Shown in pieces: positions 35,573 through 44,042 of a stretch of 64,000 nucleotides of DNA. The notes under the pieces were generated by a model, which saw only the letters and a list, made by a program, of their open reading frames with translations, made no database searches and was not told the origin of the DNA. This DNA is from Azoarcus sp. DN11 (GTDB taxonomy: Bacteria > Pseudomonadota > Gammaproteobacteria > Burkholderiales > Rhodocyclaceae): the NCBI RefSeq assembly GCF_003628555.1, contig NZ_CP021731.1, positions 1,984,001-2,048,000 on the forward strand, in the 5' to 3' direction. Every line of letters begins with the position of its first letter. The first letter of the stretch is position 1. The position numbers were made by a program, and so were the translations under genes.

Positions 35573-36367
35573 ATGGAAATCAAACCCCCCGAAGCGTTGC
35601 CGCTGAAGGAATGCGGGCTGCTCATCACCGGCGGGACGGCCGGGGTCGGGCTGGCGACCGCGTTCAAGTTTGCCGAGGCGGGCGTGACGCGCATCGCGCT
35701 CGTCGGCCGCGCCGCCGAGCGTGGCGAACGCGCCCGCGTCGCGGTTCAGGAGCGTTTCCCGGCCGCCCGCGTCGTTTTCATCCAGGCCGACGCGATGGAC
35801 CCTGCGCAGGCGACGCGCGCCGTCGAAACCGCCGAGCGGCAGATCGGCAACGTCGACATTCTGGTCAACAGCGTGTCGAGCGCCGCGGTGCCCGGTCTGT
35901 TCCACGAATCGCCGATCGAGGACGTCCTGCCGACGGTCGTGAATCAGTTGCTGCCGCCACTGCACATGTGCCGGGCGGCCGTCGCCGGCATGGCGTCGCG
36001 GCGTCGCGGCGCGATCGTCAACATCTCGTCCGACGCGGCCAAGGTGTCGACGCCGGGCGAGGCGGTCGTCGGCAGTGCGATGGCCGCGATCGTGCGCTTC
36101 TCGACCGCCTTCGCGCTGGAGGCGAAGCGCTACGGGGTGCGCGTCAATGTCGTCACGCCGTCGCTGATCGGCGGAACGGATGCTTATGACAAGCTGATGA
36201 AGGACGAGTTCGCGGGGAAACTGTTCGAGAAGGCCTTGCGCGCCGCGCACTTGGGGATGACGCTGCCGGAGGATCTCGCGCCGCTGATCGTGTTCCTTGC
36301 AAGCCCCGAGGCGGCCCGCATCACCGGTCAGGTCATCAGTGTGAACGGGGGCATTTCGGTCGCCTGA
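35573..36367 (+). CDS. SDR-family protein with degenerate active site
   Basis: 264-aa short-chain dehydrogenase/reductase fold. The NAD(P)-binding TGGTAGVG is at residue 19, NISSD at 150-154 and the NGG end block. The catalytic Tyr and Lys are missing: the region aligned to YxxxK reads VGSAM, with Val166 for Tyr and Met170 for Lys, confirmed at the codon level (gtc, atg). It may bind substrate or cofactor without normal SDR chemistry, or be an enoyl-reductase/lyase-like variant. It follows the activator gene by 70 bases and is probably in the same operon. Confidence 0.82.
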   Translation: MEIKPPEALPLKECGLLITGGTAGVGLATAFKFAEAGVTRIALVGRAAERGERARVAVQERFPAARVVFIQADAMDPAQATRAVETAERQIGNVDILVNSVSSAAVPGLFHESPIEDVLPTVVNQLLPPLHMCRAAVAGMASRRRGAIVNISSDAAKVSTPGEAVVGSAMAAIVRFSTAFALEAKRYGVRVNVVTPSLIGGTDAYDKLMKDEFAGKLFEKALRAAHLGMTLPEDLAPLIVFLASPEAARITGQVISVNGGISVA

Positions 36368-36402
36368 GGAAGCATTTTCGCCGATCGACCAGTCAGTGCG
36401 CC

Positions 36403-36430
36403 GCGGGCCCGGGAGCGATTCCGGGCCCGC
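36403..36430. terminator. Hairpin between convergent genes
   Basis: GCGGGCCCGG / CCGGGCCCGC stem of at least 10 bp, loop about GAGCGATT, followed by AGTCTTT. Placed between the SDR stop and the DUF35 stop. Confidence 0.6.
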
Positions 36431-36454
36431 AGTCTTTCGTCTGTTGCGGATGCG

Positions 36455-36853
36455 TCAGGCGGGCGTGAACATCGGGATCAGCGCGCCATCCTCGGCCGCC
36501 TTGAAGCACACTTTGACGCGCTGGCCGATGCGGACGGCGTCGAGATCGCAGTCGACGATGTTGGTCAGCATCGTCACGCCCTCGTCGAGTGTCACGTAAG
36601 CGATCGCATAGGGAATCGGTCCGGCGCGGCGCGTAACGCTGACGCTGTAGACAGTGCCGAGACCGCTCGCGTCGGTCCACTCGGTATCGCCCTGGCAGAA
36701 GGGGCAGATCGGGCGCGGATACCAGTGGGGTTCGCCGCAGGCGGTGCATTTGCGGTAGCGCAGCACGCGGTCGCGCGCGGCAGCCCAGTAGGGCTCGGTG
36801 GCGGGGTCCGAGATCGGCGCGCCGAGGGGGCGCTCCTGGTACATCGTCGTCAT
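36455..36853 (-). CDS. DUF35 OB-fold zinc-ribbon protein
   Basis: 132-aa DUF35 protein: a zinc ribbon with two CxxC pairs (CTACG near residue 36, CPFCQ near 50) followed by an OB-fold that binds acyl-CoA in characterised relatives. Such proteins form complexes with thiolase-like lipid-transfer proteins, for example the ChsH2 DUF35 domain with the aldolase Ltp2 in steroid side-chain removal. It starts 4 bases after the stop of a thiolase-like gene, exactly that arrangement. It probably acts as the CoA-substrate-docking partner of that protein. Confidence 0.87.
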   Translation of the reverse strand: MTTMYQERPLGAPISDPATEPYWAAARDRVLRYRKCTACGEPHWYPRPICPFCQGDTEWTDASGLGTVYSVSVTRRAGPIPYAIAYVTLDEGVTMLTNIVDCDLDAVRIGQRVKVCFKAAEDGALIPMFTPA

Positions 36854-36857
36854 GGGC

Positions 36858-38024
36858 TTACTCCCTTTCCAGAATCAGCGTTGCGCTGCCGTGGCGCGAA
36901 CCGAGCATGCCGCCCATGCCTTGGGCGAGCGCCAGCGTGCAGTCCGGCACCTGCACCGCAGGATGCGCCTCGCCGCGCAGCTGGCGCACGGCCTCGATGA
37001 CCTTGGTCATCCCGCCGCGGTTGGCCGGGTGGTTGTTGCACAGGCCGCCGCCGTCGGTGTTGAACGGCAGTTTCCCGACGCCCGAGATCAGGTTGCCGTC
37101 GGCGACGAAGCGGCCGCCTTCGCCCTTGGCGCAGAAGCCGAGGTCCTCGATCTGCGTCAGGGCCGTGATCGTGAAGCTGTCGTAGATCGACGCGTAGCGG
37201 ATGTCGGCCGGGGTGACGCCGGCTTCCTCGAAGGCGCGGGGACCCGACAAGGCTGCCCCGCACCAGGTCAGGTCGACCTTGCCGCCGTGCTGGCCCTTGA
37301 TCGCCTCGCCGGCACCGAGCACGTTGATGAGCGGGCGGCGCAGCGAGCGGGCGATCTCGGGGCGGACGACCACGAGCGCGCCGCCGCCGTCGCTCACAAC
37401 GCAGCAGTCGAGCTTGTGCAGCGGGTCCGCAATCATCGGCGAGGCGAGCACGTCCTCGACCGTCACGACGTCGCGCAGCATCGCGTGGGGGTTGTGCTGC
37501 GCATGGGTCGAGGCGGCGACCTTGATCCATGCGAGCTGTTCGGCGGTCGTCCCGTATTCGTGCATATGGCGTGCGGCGGCGAGCGCGTACATGTTCACCG
37601 TCACCGGCGAATAGGGCATCTCCCACGGCACGTCGGGCGTCGTCGAGGTGACGACGCGCGGGCCGACCCCGCTCGAGCCTTCGCTGCGCGGGCGGCCCGC
37701 GAGCGTGATCAGCGCGACGTTGCACTTGCCGGCGGCGATCGCCTGGGCCGCGTGCGCGACGTGGACCAGGTAGGCGGAACCGCCGGTGTCGGTGCTGTCG
37801 ACGTGCCTCACAGTGAGTCCGAGGTAGTCGACCATGTTGTTGGCGCCCATGCCGGGCGCGTCGCCGGCGCAGAAGTAGCCGTCCACGTCCGCAAGCGTCA
37901 GGCCGGCGTCGGCCAGCGCTCCGCGGGCGCATTCCGCGTGCAGTTGCGCAACCGTCTTGTCGGGCGCTTTGCGGGTCGGGTGTTCGAAGGCGCCTGCGAT
38001 GCAGGCTTTTCGTCGGATGGTCAT
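36858..38024 (-). CDS. Thiolase-like lipid-transfer protein (Ltp/SCP-x type), possible retro-aldolase
   Basis: 388-aa thiolase-fold protein. The usual nucleophile Cys is absent: the region around residues 77-84 reads STDTGGSA, and the C-terminal Cys-Gly-Gly motif is replaced by QGMGGMLGSRHG. The NNHPANRGG His region is kept. This pattern fits the Ltp2-type retro-aldolases rather than true thiolases, and the DUF35 partner gene follows immediately. The ATG at 38024 is preferred; longer frames start inside the operator. It would cleave a beta-hydroxyacyl-CoA by a retro-aldol step, an inference from the family. Confidence 0.82.
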   Translation of the reverse strand: MTIRRKACIAGAFEHPTRKAPDKTVAQLHAECARGALADAGLTLADVDGYFCAGDAPGMGANNMVDYLGLTVRHVDSTDTGGSAYLVHVAHAAQAIAAGKCNVALITLAGRPRSEGSSGVGPRVVTSTTPDVPWEMPYSPVTVNMYALAAARHMHEYGTTAEQLAWIKVAASTHAQHNPHAMLRDVVTVEDVLASPMIADPLHKLDCCVVSDGGGALVVVRPEIARSLRRPLINVLGAGEAIKGQHGGKVDLTWCGAALSGPRAFEEAGVTPADIRYASIYDSFTITALTQIEDLGFCAKGEGGRFVADGNLISGVGKLPFNTDGGGLCNNHPANRGGMTKVIEAVRQLRGEAHPAVQVPDCTLALAQGMGGMLGSRHGSATLILERE

Positions 38025-38049
38025 GGCATGCGTCTCGTTGTTGAGTGAG

Positions 38050-38078
38050 TTGACCGTGTCGTCTATGAACTTTATCAT
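38050..38078 (+). promoter_or_regulatory. Sigma70-like promoter of the SDR/flavoenzyme unit
   Basis: TTGACC, 17-bp spacer, TATCAT, directly followed by the perfect operator at 38079. It faces away from the thiolase-like gene. Confidence 0.7.
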
Positions 38079-38089
38079 TGGTTCAACCA
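38079..38089 (+). promoter_or_regulatory. Perfect FadR-type operator, divergent
   Basis: TGGTTCAACCA, 19 bases before the SDR start and 55 bases before the thiolase-like start on the other strand; one site could control both. Confidence 0.75.
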
Positions 38090-38107
38090 TCGTACAAGGA
38101 GAAGGGC

Positions 38108-38881
38108 ATGGAACCCATGGTATCGCTGGAAGGCCGCACGATCGTGGTGACCGGGGCGGGGCAGGGCATCGGTAGGGCGATAACCGACTTGGCGGTCGGC
38201 CTCGGCGCGAACGTCGTCGGCATCGACCTCAATCAGGACACGCTGCTCGCCGCGATGGAGACGCTGCCGTCTGAGCGTGTGATACCCGTCGTTGGGAGCG
38301 TGGTCGACGCCGAGCTCGCCGCACGCACCGTCGACGGCGCGGTGGAGCGCTTCGGCGCGATTCACGGGCTGGTCAACAACGCCGGCATCACGCGCCCGGC
38401 CATGATTGAAAAGATGACGACGAAGCAATGGCAGGACGTCATCGACGTGCATCTCACCGGCACCTTCCACTGGCTGCAGGCGGTCGGCCGCCACATGGTC
38501 GAGCGCGCCAAGGCTGGCGACACGGACGGCGGCGCAATCGTCAATATTTCGTCGGACGCTGGGCGCAAGGGCGCGGTCGGCCAGATCAACTACGCGGCGG
38601 CGAAGGCAGGCCTGATGGGGATGACGATGACGGCCGCGCGGGAATGGGGCAAGTACAACATCCGGACCAATTCGGTCTGCTTCGGCGTGGTCGAGACGCC
38701 GATGACGGAGGTGGTGCGCGGCGAAAAGTTCAGGGACGGGATGCTGGCGCAGATTCCGTTGGGCCGCTGGTCGACGCCCGAGGAAGTGGTCAGGACGGTG
38801 TGCTTCCTGCTCTCCGATGGTGCGAGCTATATCACCGGCCAGCATCTGGCGGTCAACGGCGGCTTCCACATCAGCCTCTGA
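38108..38881 (+). CDS. Short-chain dehydrogenase/reductase
   Basis: 257-aa classical SDR (FabG/3-hydroxyacyl-CoA dehydrogenase-like). Cofactor motif TGAGQGIG at residues 15-22, NNAG at 90-93, catalytic Ser148, Tyr162 and Lys166, and a C-terminal GQHLAVNGG block. Asp40 at the end of the second beta-strand (GIDLN) suggests NAD rather than NADP. The ATG at 38108 has AAGGAGAAGG upstream. It probably oxidises a 3-hydroxyacyl-CoA or ring hydroxyl. The flavoenzyme gene follows after 54 bases. Confidence 0.9.
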   Translation: MEPMVSLEGRTIVVTGAGQGIGRAITDLAVGLGANVVGIDLNQDTLLAAMETLPSERVIPVVGSVVDAELAARTVDGAVERFGAIHGLVNNAGITRPAMIEKMTTKQWQDVIDVHLTGTFHWLQAVGRHMVERAKAGDTDGGAIVNISSDAGRKGAVGQINYAAAKAGLMGMTMTAAREWGKYNIRTNSVCFGVVETPMTEVVRGEKFRDGMLAQIPLGRWSTPEEVVRTVCFLLSDGASYITGQHLAVNGGFHISL

Positions 38882-38935
38882 GCCGGCCCGCCGGCTCCCG
38901 CGAGTCGATCACGCTACCCCCTCTGGAGAAAGGCT

Positions 38936-40948
38936 TTGTCACAGCCCCCGTATCCACACCTGTTCTCCCCATTCGAGTTGCGTGGCGTCCGCGTGCGCAA
39001 CCGAACCGTGATGGCGCCGATGTCCACGAATCTAGCCGCTGATGATGGCGCGGTTACGCCGCGCCAGATCGCGTACTACCGCGCCCGCGCGTTGGGCGGC
39101 GTGGGTATGGTGACGGTCGAGTTCTGTTGCGTCCATGCGGCGAGTGGGCGCTCGGAGGCCAGGCAGCTGAGCTTGGAGAGCATCGCCAATCTTGACGGCC
39201 ATCGACAGCTGGTCGCAGCGATCACGTCGGCAGGCGCGGTCGCCTGCCTCCAGCTCCAGCATGGCGGTCCCGGGGCGCGGGCCGAGTGGCTGGAGGGGGG
39301 CGTGGCGGTTGGGCCGAGCGAGCTGCGGTCGCAGCACGATCCGGAGCGGCTCGTCGTGCGTGCGCTGTCGGGCGCGGAAATCCAACAGATCGTCGAGTGT
39401 TTCGGTCGGTCGGCCGAGCTGGGGGTGCAGGCCGGATATCAGGCCTTCGAATTGCACGGCGCCCACGGCTACCTCCTCACGAGCTTCCTGAGTCCGTATT
39501 TCAATCATCGCGATGACTCGTGGGGAGGAGACGAGTTGCGGCGCTCGGCGTTCGCGCGCCATGTGATCGGGCGGGTGCGGCAGGCAATCGGGAATCGACC
39601 GCTGATCTACCGGATCTCCGCCGACGAGTTTACGGCGGGCGGCCTTTCAATTGACAATACCGAACGCATCGTGCCGCTTCTCGTAGAGGCAGGGGTCGAT
39701 GCCATTCACGTATCTCTTGGGCTCGGTGCGACGAGCCTCGACAAGGTGATTGAGCCGATGTCGATGCCCGAAGGCTGCCGGATTCCATACGCCAGAAGGG
39801 TCCGCAATGCCGCCGGAGTGCCGGTAATTGCAGTGGGACAAATCCGCTGGCCCGGAATGGCCGACGCGGCGATCGCGGCGGGTGACGCCGACTTGATCGC
39901 CCTCGGACGAACGCTGCTTGCGGACGCGGAATGGCCCGACAAGGCGCGCCGCGGGGCCGAGGATGCGATTCGCCCGTGCACGTCCTGTAACTATTGCATG
40001 GCGGCCACCTTCGATCCGAACAAGACTATCGCTTGCGCGGAGAACCCGCGAACTGGACGCGAACTGGACCCGCTCCCTGATGCTGGAGTCGCGCGGGGGA
40101 GGCTCGCCATCGTGGTCGGCGGCGGGCCAGGCGGCATGGCGGCCGCCCTGATGCTCGACCAAGCTGGATTCCGCACGGAACTCCATGAGGCGCGGTCTCG
40201 ACTGGGCGGCGGTCTTATTGCCTCGGCCGCTCCGCCGTTCAAGGACAAGCTGCGCTGGTACCAGCGTTACCTAGAACGGCGACTCGAGGAAAGCGGCGTT
40301 ATGACGAAACTGCAGTCCCGCGTCGATGCGGCGACGCTTGCTGAGCGGGGAGCAGCGGTGGTCGTCGTGGCCAGCGGGGCGCGACCGGTTTCCCTGCCCA
40401 TCGAAGGTCTGAACCTCCCCAAGGTGCATGACGCCTACGAAATCCTAATGAGCGACGACAAGACGGTGCCTGCTCCGGGGACGCGACCCATGGTGGTCTA
40501 CGGTGGCGGAGAGACCGGGTGCGAAACGTCGGAACTGCTTGCTGCGCATGGCCATGCGGTGGTCCTCGTGACGCGTTCGCCGGCAAAGCAACTAGCCCGT
40601 TCAGCCGAACTGATCTACCGTGGCCTGCTGCGTCGTCGGATCGCCGCGAACGAACGAATCCGTGTGGTCGACAATTCGACACTCGTCTCCGTTGCGGCAG
40701 ATGGCACGGTCGTACTCCTGCGTTCCGATGGGGTGGACGACCGAATTGAGAGTGCAGGGGTGGTGATTGCGCAGGGACGGCGCCCGGACAACGACTTTGT
40801 GAAGACCCTCGCGGCCGCCCATGTTCCGTATGTGGTCGTGGGCGACGCCAGGCACAACGGGCGCATCGGCGATGCCGTCCATGCCGCCTATGCAGCAGTA
40901 AAGAGCATCTGCGCCACGGTCGGCGCGGCCTCGCACCTCGCCTGCTGA
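38936..40948 (+). CDS. Old-Yellow-Enzyme-type 2,4-dienoyl-CoA reductase-like flavoenzyme
   Basis: 670-aa three-cofactor enzyme: an FMN TIM barrel (residues 1-340), a [4Fe-4S] site at Cys348, Cys351, Cys354 and Cys367, then an FAD/NAD(P) Rossmann module beginning at VVGGGPGGMAA near residue 392. Same layout as bacterial 2,4-dienoyl-CoA reductase, BaiCD/BaiH and the naphthoyl-CoA reductases. It starts with TTG at 38936, supported by GGAGAAAGG and because the next ATG would remove the conserved N-terminal strand. It would reduce a conjugated or ring enoyl-CoA with NAD(P)H. It lies between two SDR genes. Confidence 0.9.
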   Translation: MSQPPYPHLFSPFELRGVRVRNRTVMAPMSTNLAADDGAVTPRQIAYYRARALGGVGMVTVEFCCVHAASGRSEARQLSLESIANLDGHRQLVAAITSAGAVACLQLQHGGPGARAEWLEGGVAVGPSELRSQHDPERLVVRALSGAEIQQIVECFGRSAELGVQAGYQAFELHGAHGYLLTSFLSPYFNHRDDSWGGDELRRSAFARHVIGRVRQAIGNRPLIYRISADEFTAGGLSIDNTERIVPLLVEAGVDAIHVSLGLGATSLDKVIEPMSMPEGCRIPYARRVRNAAGVPVIAVGQIRWPGMADAAIAAGDADLIALGRTLLADAEWPDKARRGAEDAIRPCTSCNYCMAATFDPNKTIACAENPRTGRELDPLPDAGVARGRLAIVVGGGPGGMAAALMLDQAGFRTELHEARSRLGGGLIASAAPPFKDKLRWYQRYLERRLEESGVMTKLQSRVDAATLAERGAAVVVVASGARPVSLPIEGLNLPKVHDAYEILMSDDKTVPAPGTRPMVVYGGGETGCETSELLAAHGHAVVLVTRSPAKQLARSAELIYRGLLRRRIAANERIRVVDNSTLVSVAADGTVVLLRSDGVDDRIESAGVVIAQGRRPDNDFVKTLAAAHVPYVVVGDARHNGRIGDAVHAAYAAVKSICATVGAASHLAC

Positions 40949-40998
40949 AGGCTGCCGCCCAAGGCGTTCATAGTCCGTGCGACGCACGCGTGAGCACT

Positions 40999-41012
40999 TT
41001 GGTTATCACCAA
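40999..41012 (+). promoter_or_regulatory. TTGGT-N4-ACCAA palindrome near the SDR start
   Basis: TTGGTTATCACCAA resembles the GntR operator core but has a 4-base centre, so it may be unrelated. It lies 35 bases upstream of the next SDR gene. Confidence 0.3.
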
Positions 41013-41046
41013 TGAATGGATTTCCAACCGCACTCCAGGAGGAGGA

Positions 41047-41790
41047 ATGGCTCAATCTCTGAACGGTAAAGTCGCTCTCGTCACCGGTGCATCCTCGGGT
41101 ATCGGAGCAGCCACCGTGTCGGAACTCTTGTCCGAAGGTGTCCGCGTCGTGGCGGCCGCGCGACGCCTGGACCGTCTGTCCGAATTGCAGCGTACGCTTG
41201 GAGCGGATGGCGAGCACTTTCTGGCCGTGCAGTGCGACATTCGCGACGAGGTCGCCGCGGATCAGCTTGTGCGTCGTGCCGTTGGATGGGGAGGACGACT
41301 TGACGTGCTGGTCAATAATGCAGGCCTTGCACGCGGAGCGTTGCACGAGCACGGAACGGTTGAGGACCTGCGCGTCATGCTCGATACAAACGTGTTCGCG
41401 CTCGCCAATCTCACCCGACTAGCGACGCCAGCACTGAAACAGTCCCGCGGAAATATCGTGAATGTCGCGTCAACAGTGGTCCGCGCACTGGGTCGTGGCT
41501 CTGCCGTCTATGCAGCGACGAAGGCTGCCGTCGCCGCTTTCTCTGAAGTCGTGCGCAAGGAACTTTGTGCAGACAACGTACGTGTGATCACCGTCTTTCC
41601 TGGCTTCGTCGAAACGGAGTTCTTGGACAACTTCGACGACCGGAAGAGGCGCGAACTCGAGCAGGCCCGCGCAGCGCTGCAGGCGCTCGAAGCCAGGGAT
41701 GTTGCCGAGGTCATCGCGTTTGCCTTGACGCGTCCCCCCCATGTCTCGCTTAACGAGATCTTCGTGCGGCCGACAATGCAGGCGGGATGA
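41047..41790 (+). CDS. Short-chain dehydrogenase/reductase
   Basis: 247-aa classical SDR of the YdfG/serine-dehydrogenase-like group. TGASSGIG at 13-20, NNAG at 90-93, catalytic Ser142, Tyr155 and Lys159. The basic pair Arg39-Arg40 after the second strand suggests NADP. The frame is open from 40990, but the ATG at 41047 has an excellent AGGAGGAGG ribosome site. It is the last catabolic-looking gene before the accessory region. Confidence 0.88.
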   Translation: MAQSLNGKVALVTGASSGIGAATVSELLSEGVRVVAAARRLDRLSELQRTLGADGEHFLAVQCDIRDEVAADQLVRRAVGWGGRLDVLVNNAGLARGALHEHGTVEDLRVMLDTNVFALANLTRLATPALKQSRGNIVNVASTVVRALGRGSAVYAATKAAVAAFSEVVRKELCADNVRVITVFPGFVETEFLDNFDDRKRRELEQARAALQALEARDVAEVIAFALTRPPHVSLNEIFVRPTMQAG

Positions 41791-41924
41791 TCGGTGTCGG
41801 TTAGTCAGATCCGCGAATGCTGGCTTGTCAAAGGAGTAATGCGTGGGATTTGGGGGGTAATGTCAAGCGAAATAGGGGAGGGGACTTCAATTTCTGCTTA
41901 CCCGATGCATCGCACTGATGCTCA

Positions 41925-44042
41925 TCATAAAGCCTGCGCCGGCTCAAGTTTTACCACGATGGCGAACCCATTCGAGCGGTTCTCGGCATGGATGGAACCA
42001 CCAAAACTAGTGACGTACTGCCGGGCTGCGTAGAGTCCGACACCAAGATTCTCCGCCGCATCCGAGCTAGTATGCCCGCACAGGAAGATCTCCTCGGTGT
42101 CGGCAACCCGCGGGCCTTGATTGAAGACCTCAAATTCCATATCTCGACGTTCATGCACGGACACCCGCAGTTCAATGGGAGTGTTGGGCAGGGCATAACG
42201 TTGAGCGTTGTCGAGGACGTTCTGGAGGACCTGATCCAGAAGGATATCGTCGTACTTAGCTAGTGTCACAGATTGCGGGCCTTCGTATGTCAGGCGGCGG
42301 TCATCCGAGGATAGATTGCTGGCATAGGCCAGCAACGAGGCAGCCAGATCGTGAGCGGCGGGCCGTGCTGCGTCCTTCGTGGATTCCACACTGCGCATCT
42401 CGGCGAAAATCTCCATCGCACGCTGCATGCGGGTAAGGAGTCGCCGGGTATCATCCTCCTTTTGGTTAAGGACGAGCAGCGTGGCCACCGGCGAACGGAT
42501 CTCGTGGGCAATCAGGCGCAAACTCTGCTGGTGTTGCGCAATAGCTGTTGCCTCCCGGACCAGCGTCCTAGCCTTTTTTTCCACCTCGGCGCGGATGCGT
42601 CGATCGAGGTAGTTGATGACCCGGCCAATTGTGCCTACCTGGTCGCGCCGCCGCTTGTACTTTGCCCAGTCGTCGCCGTGCCGGTGCCTGGCCAGTGCCA
42701 GTGCATCACCAGTGATTTTGCCGATGGTACTGGCAACATAGAAGACCAGCCCCCCGAGGAAGAGGACAATGATCGCTGCGATGCTCAGCAACGCGAGAAC
42801 TCGTGCGGCAAGATCAGGTATGACGTTGCCGGAAGAACGCAGCTCCGCGGTGAGCGCGCCGCTGACCGGACTCTGAATGATCTGGCTTACCTGGATGGTC
42901 TCCCCCTTGAGCAAGTTGGCGATCCGATCGCCGATCCGTTGCATGATGCCGGGCGACTCCTGCAGGCCTGGCGGCTCCAAAGATTTCGAGGACCAGAAGA
43001 GCTGCTCGGTATCGCTCCCCTTATGGATATCAAGGACGGCTCCGGAAGGAACCGAAGTCAGGTAGGCTTGGGCCAGGGACACCAACGCTGACCCCTTTTT
43101 CGTTTCTGAAATGACGATTGGGGAAGAACCCGAGCGATGAATCTCCAGTCCGATAGACATGCCCTTCACGGCAGCATCAGGCCAAGCTTCGAACCGTTGA
43201 TTGAAGACTGAGGCATCGATCCGGACGGCGACAGTCACGAAGCGTGGGCCATCCGGCTGTTCTGTCCGCTCAATCGCCTGGCCACTCACCATGCTTGTCG
43301 GTCGGCCGCTATCCTCGTTGAGGAAGCCGGCGACCTCATACAGTCCGTCGAAGCGCGCGGGATTTCGTTTCCTCGCCTCTGCTGACAGATACGGGGCCTC
43401 AAGGGCAAGACGCAGCGTAGTCGGGGGGGCTTTTCCGAACTGGAAACGCAGTTGAAAGAGATCGCCACCCTTCAGAGGGTAGCCCCGACGATGAGGTGCC
43501 ACCTCGCTCGTAGGGTACTTGATGATCGCGTACACGTAGCGGCCAGAGGGATCATTCTGTACAGCGGCGAGGCAAACCTGCACAGTATTCGGTGAGCGCC
43601 TGGTCAACTCGTCGATATCAACCGGATACTCAAGGATACAGGCGCGTGGCTGTTCTGTACGGACAAGTTCCTTCCGAAAGGACTTGATATTCTCCCGGGT
43701 CAGGAAATAGCCGAAGAACGGTTTGGACACTGTGACAACCTTCGCTGTCCGGCGCGTTTGTGCATAGTCGTCGGGGTTGTCGAGCAGGGATGAACCGTCA
43801 GGTTCCCGAGTCGTTGCGAGAAGGAATTCCACCAATTGGCTGCGCAGGCCTGCCACTTGCAGCTTTTCATCGTTGTGCTGGATAGCCCGGACAAAATCGT
43901 ATGCAGCCCAAGACAGAAGGACAAAGAGGGCAACAAGCGCCACTGTCACATAGACGGTGAAGTTGTACCGTGTGAGGCGGGCACCAAGCCTAGTGCTCCA
44001 CTGCCGCCACTGGCTAGCGGGCCCAGAGGTAGGCGCCGCCAT
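41925..44042 (-). CDS. Membrane sensor histidine kinase
   Basis: 705-aa sensor kinase. One N-terminal helix (about 28-48), a large extracytoplasmic domain of about 400 residues, a second helix near 455-480 and a HAMP-like linker precede the kinase. The phospho-acceptor is His513 in IAHEIRSP; the N box (LQNVLDNAQRYA) and a short G box (NLGVGLYAARQYV) are present. The ATG at 44042 lies inside the end of the response-regulator gene (29-base overlap), so the pair is translationally coupled. The extracytoplasmic domain is not recognised; the signal is unknown. Base composition is lower in GC than the catabolic genes. Confidence 0.85.
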   Translation of the reverse strand: MAAPTSGPASQWRQWSTRLGARLTRYNFTVYVTVALVALFVLLSWAAYDFVRAIQHNDEKLQVAGLRSQLVEFLLATTREPDGSSLLDNPDDYAQTRRTAKVVTVSKPFFGYFLTRENIKSFRKELVRTEQPRACILEYPVDIDELTRRSPNTVQVCLAAVQNDPSGRYVYAIIKYPTSEVAPHRRGYPLKGGDLFQLRFQFGKAPPTTLRLALEAPYLSAEARKRNPARFDGLYEVAGFLNEDSGRPTSMVSGQAIERTEQPDGPRFVTVAVRIDASVFNQRFEAWPDAAVKGMSIGLEIHRSGSSPIVISETKKGSALVSLAQAYLTSVPSGAVLDIHKGSDTEQLFWSSKSLEPPGLQESPGIMQRIGDRIANLLKGETIQVSQIIQSPVSGALTAELRSSGNVIPDLAARVLALLSIAAIIVLFLGGLVFYVASTIGKITGDALALARHRHGDDWAKYKRRRDQVGTIGRVINYLDRRIRAEVEKKARTLVREATAIAQHQQSLRLIAHEIRSPVATLLVLNQKEDDTRRLLTRMQRAMEIFAEMRSVESTKDAARPAAHDLAASLLAYASNLSSDDRRLTYEGPQSVTLAKYDDILLDQVLQNVLDNAQRYALPNTPIELRVSVHERRDMEFEVFNQGPRVADTEEIFLCGHTSSDAAENLGVGLYAARQYVTSFGGSIHAENRSNGFAIVVKLEPAQAL

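Noticed and set aside
40999..41012. TTGGTTATCACCAA counted as another member of the GntR operator set
   Set aside because: The centre is four bases instead of three, changing half-site phasing; kept only as a weak separate site.
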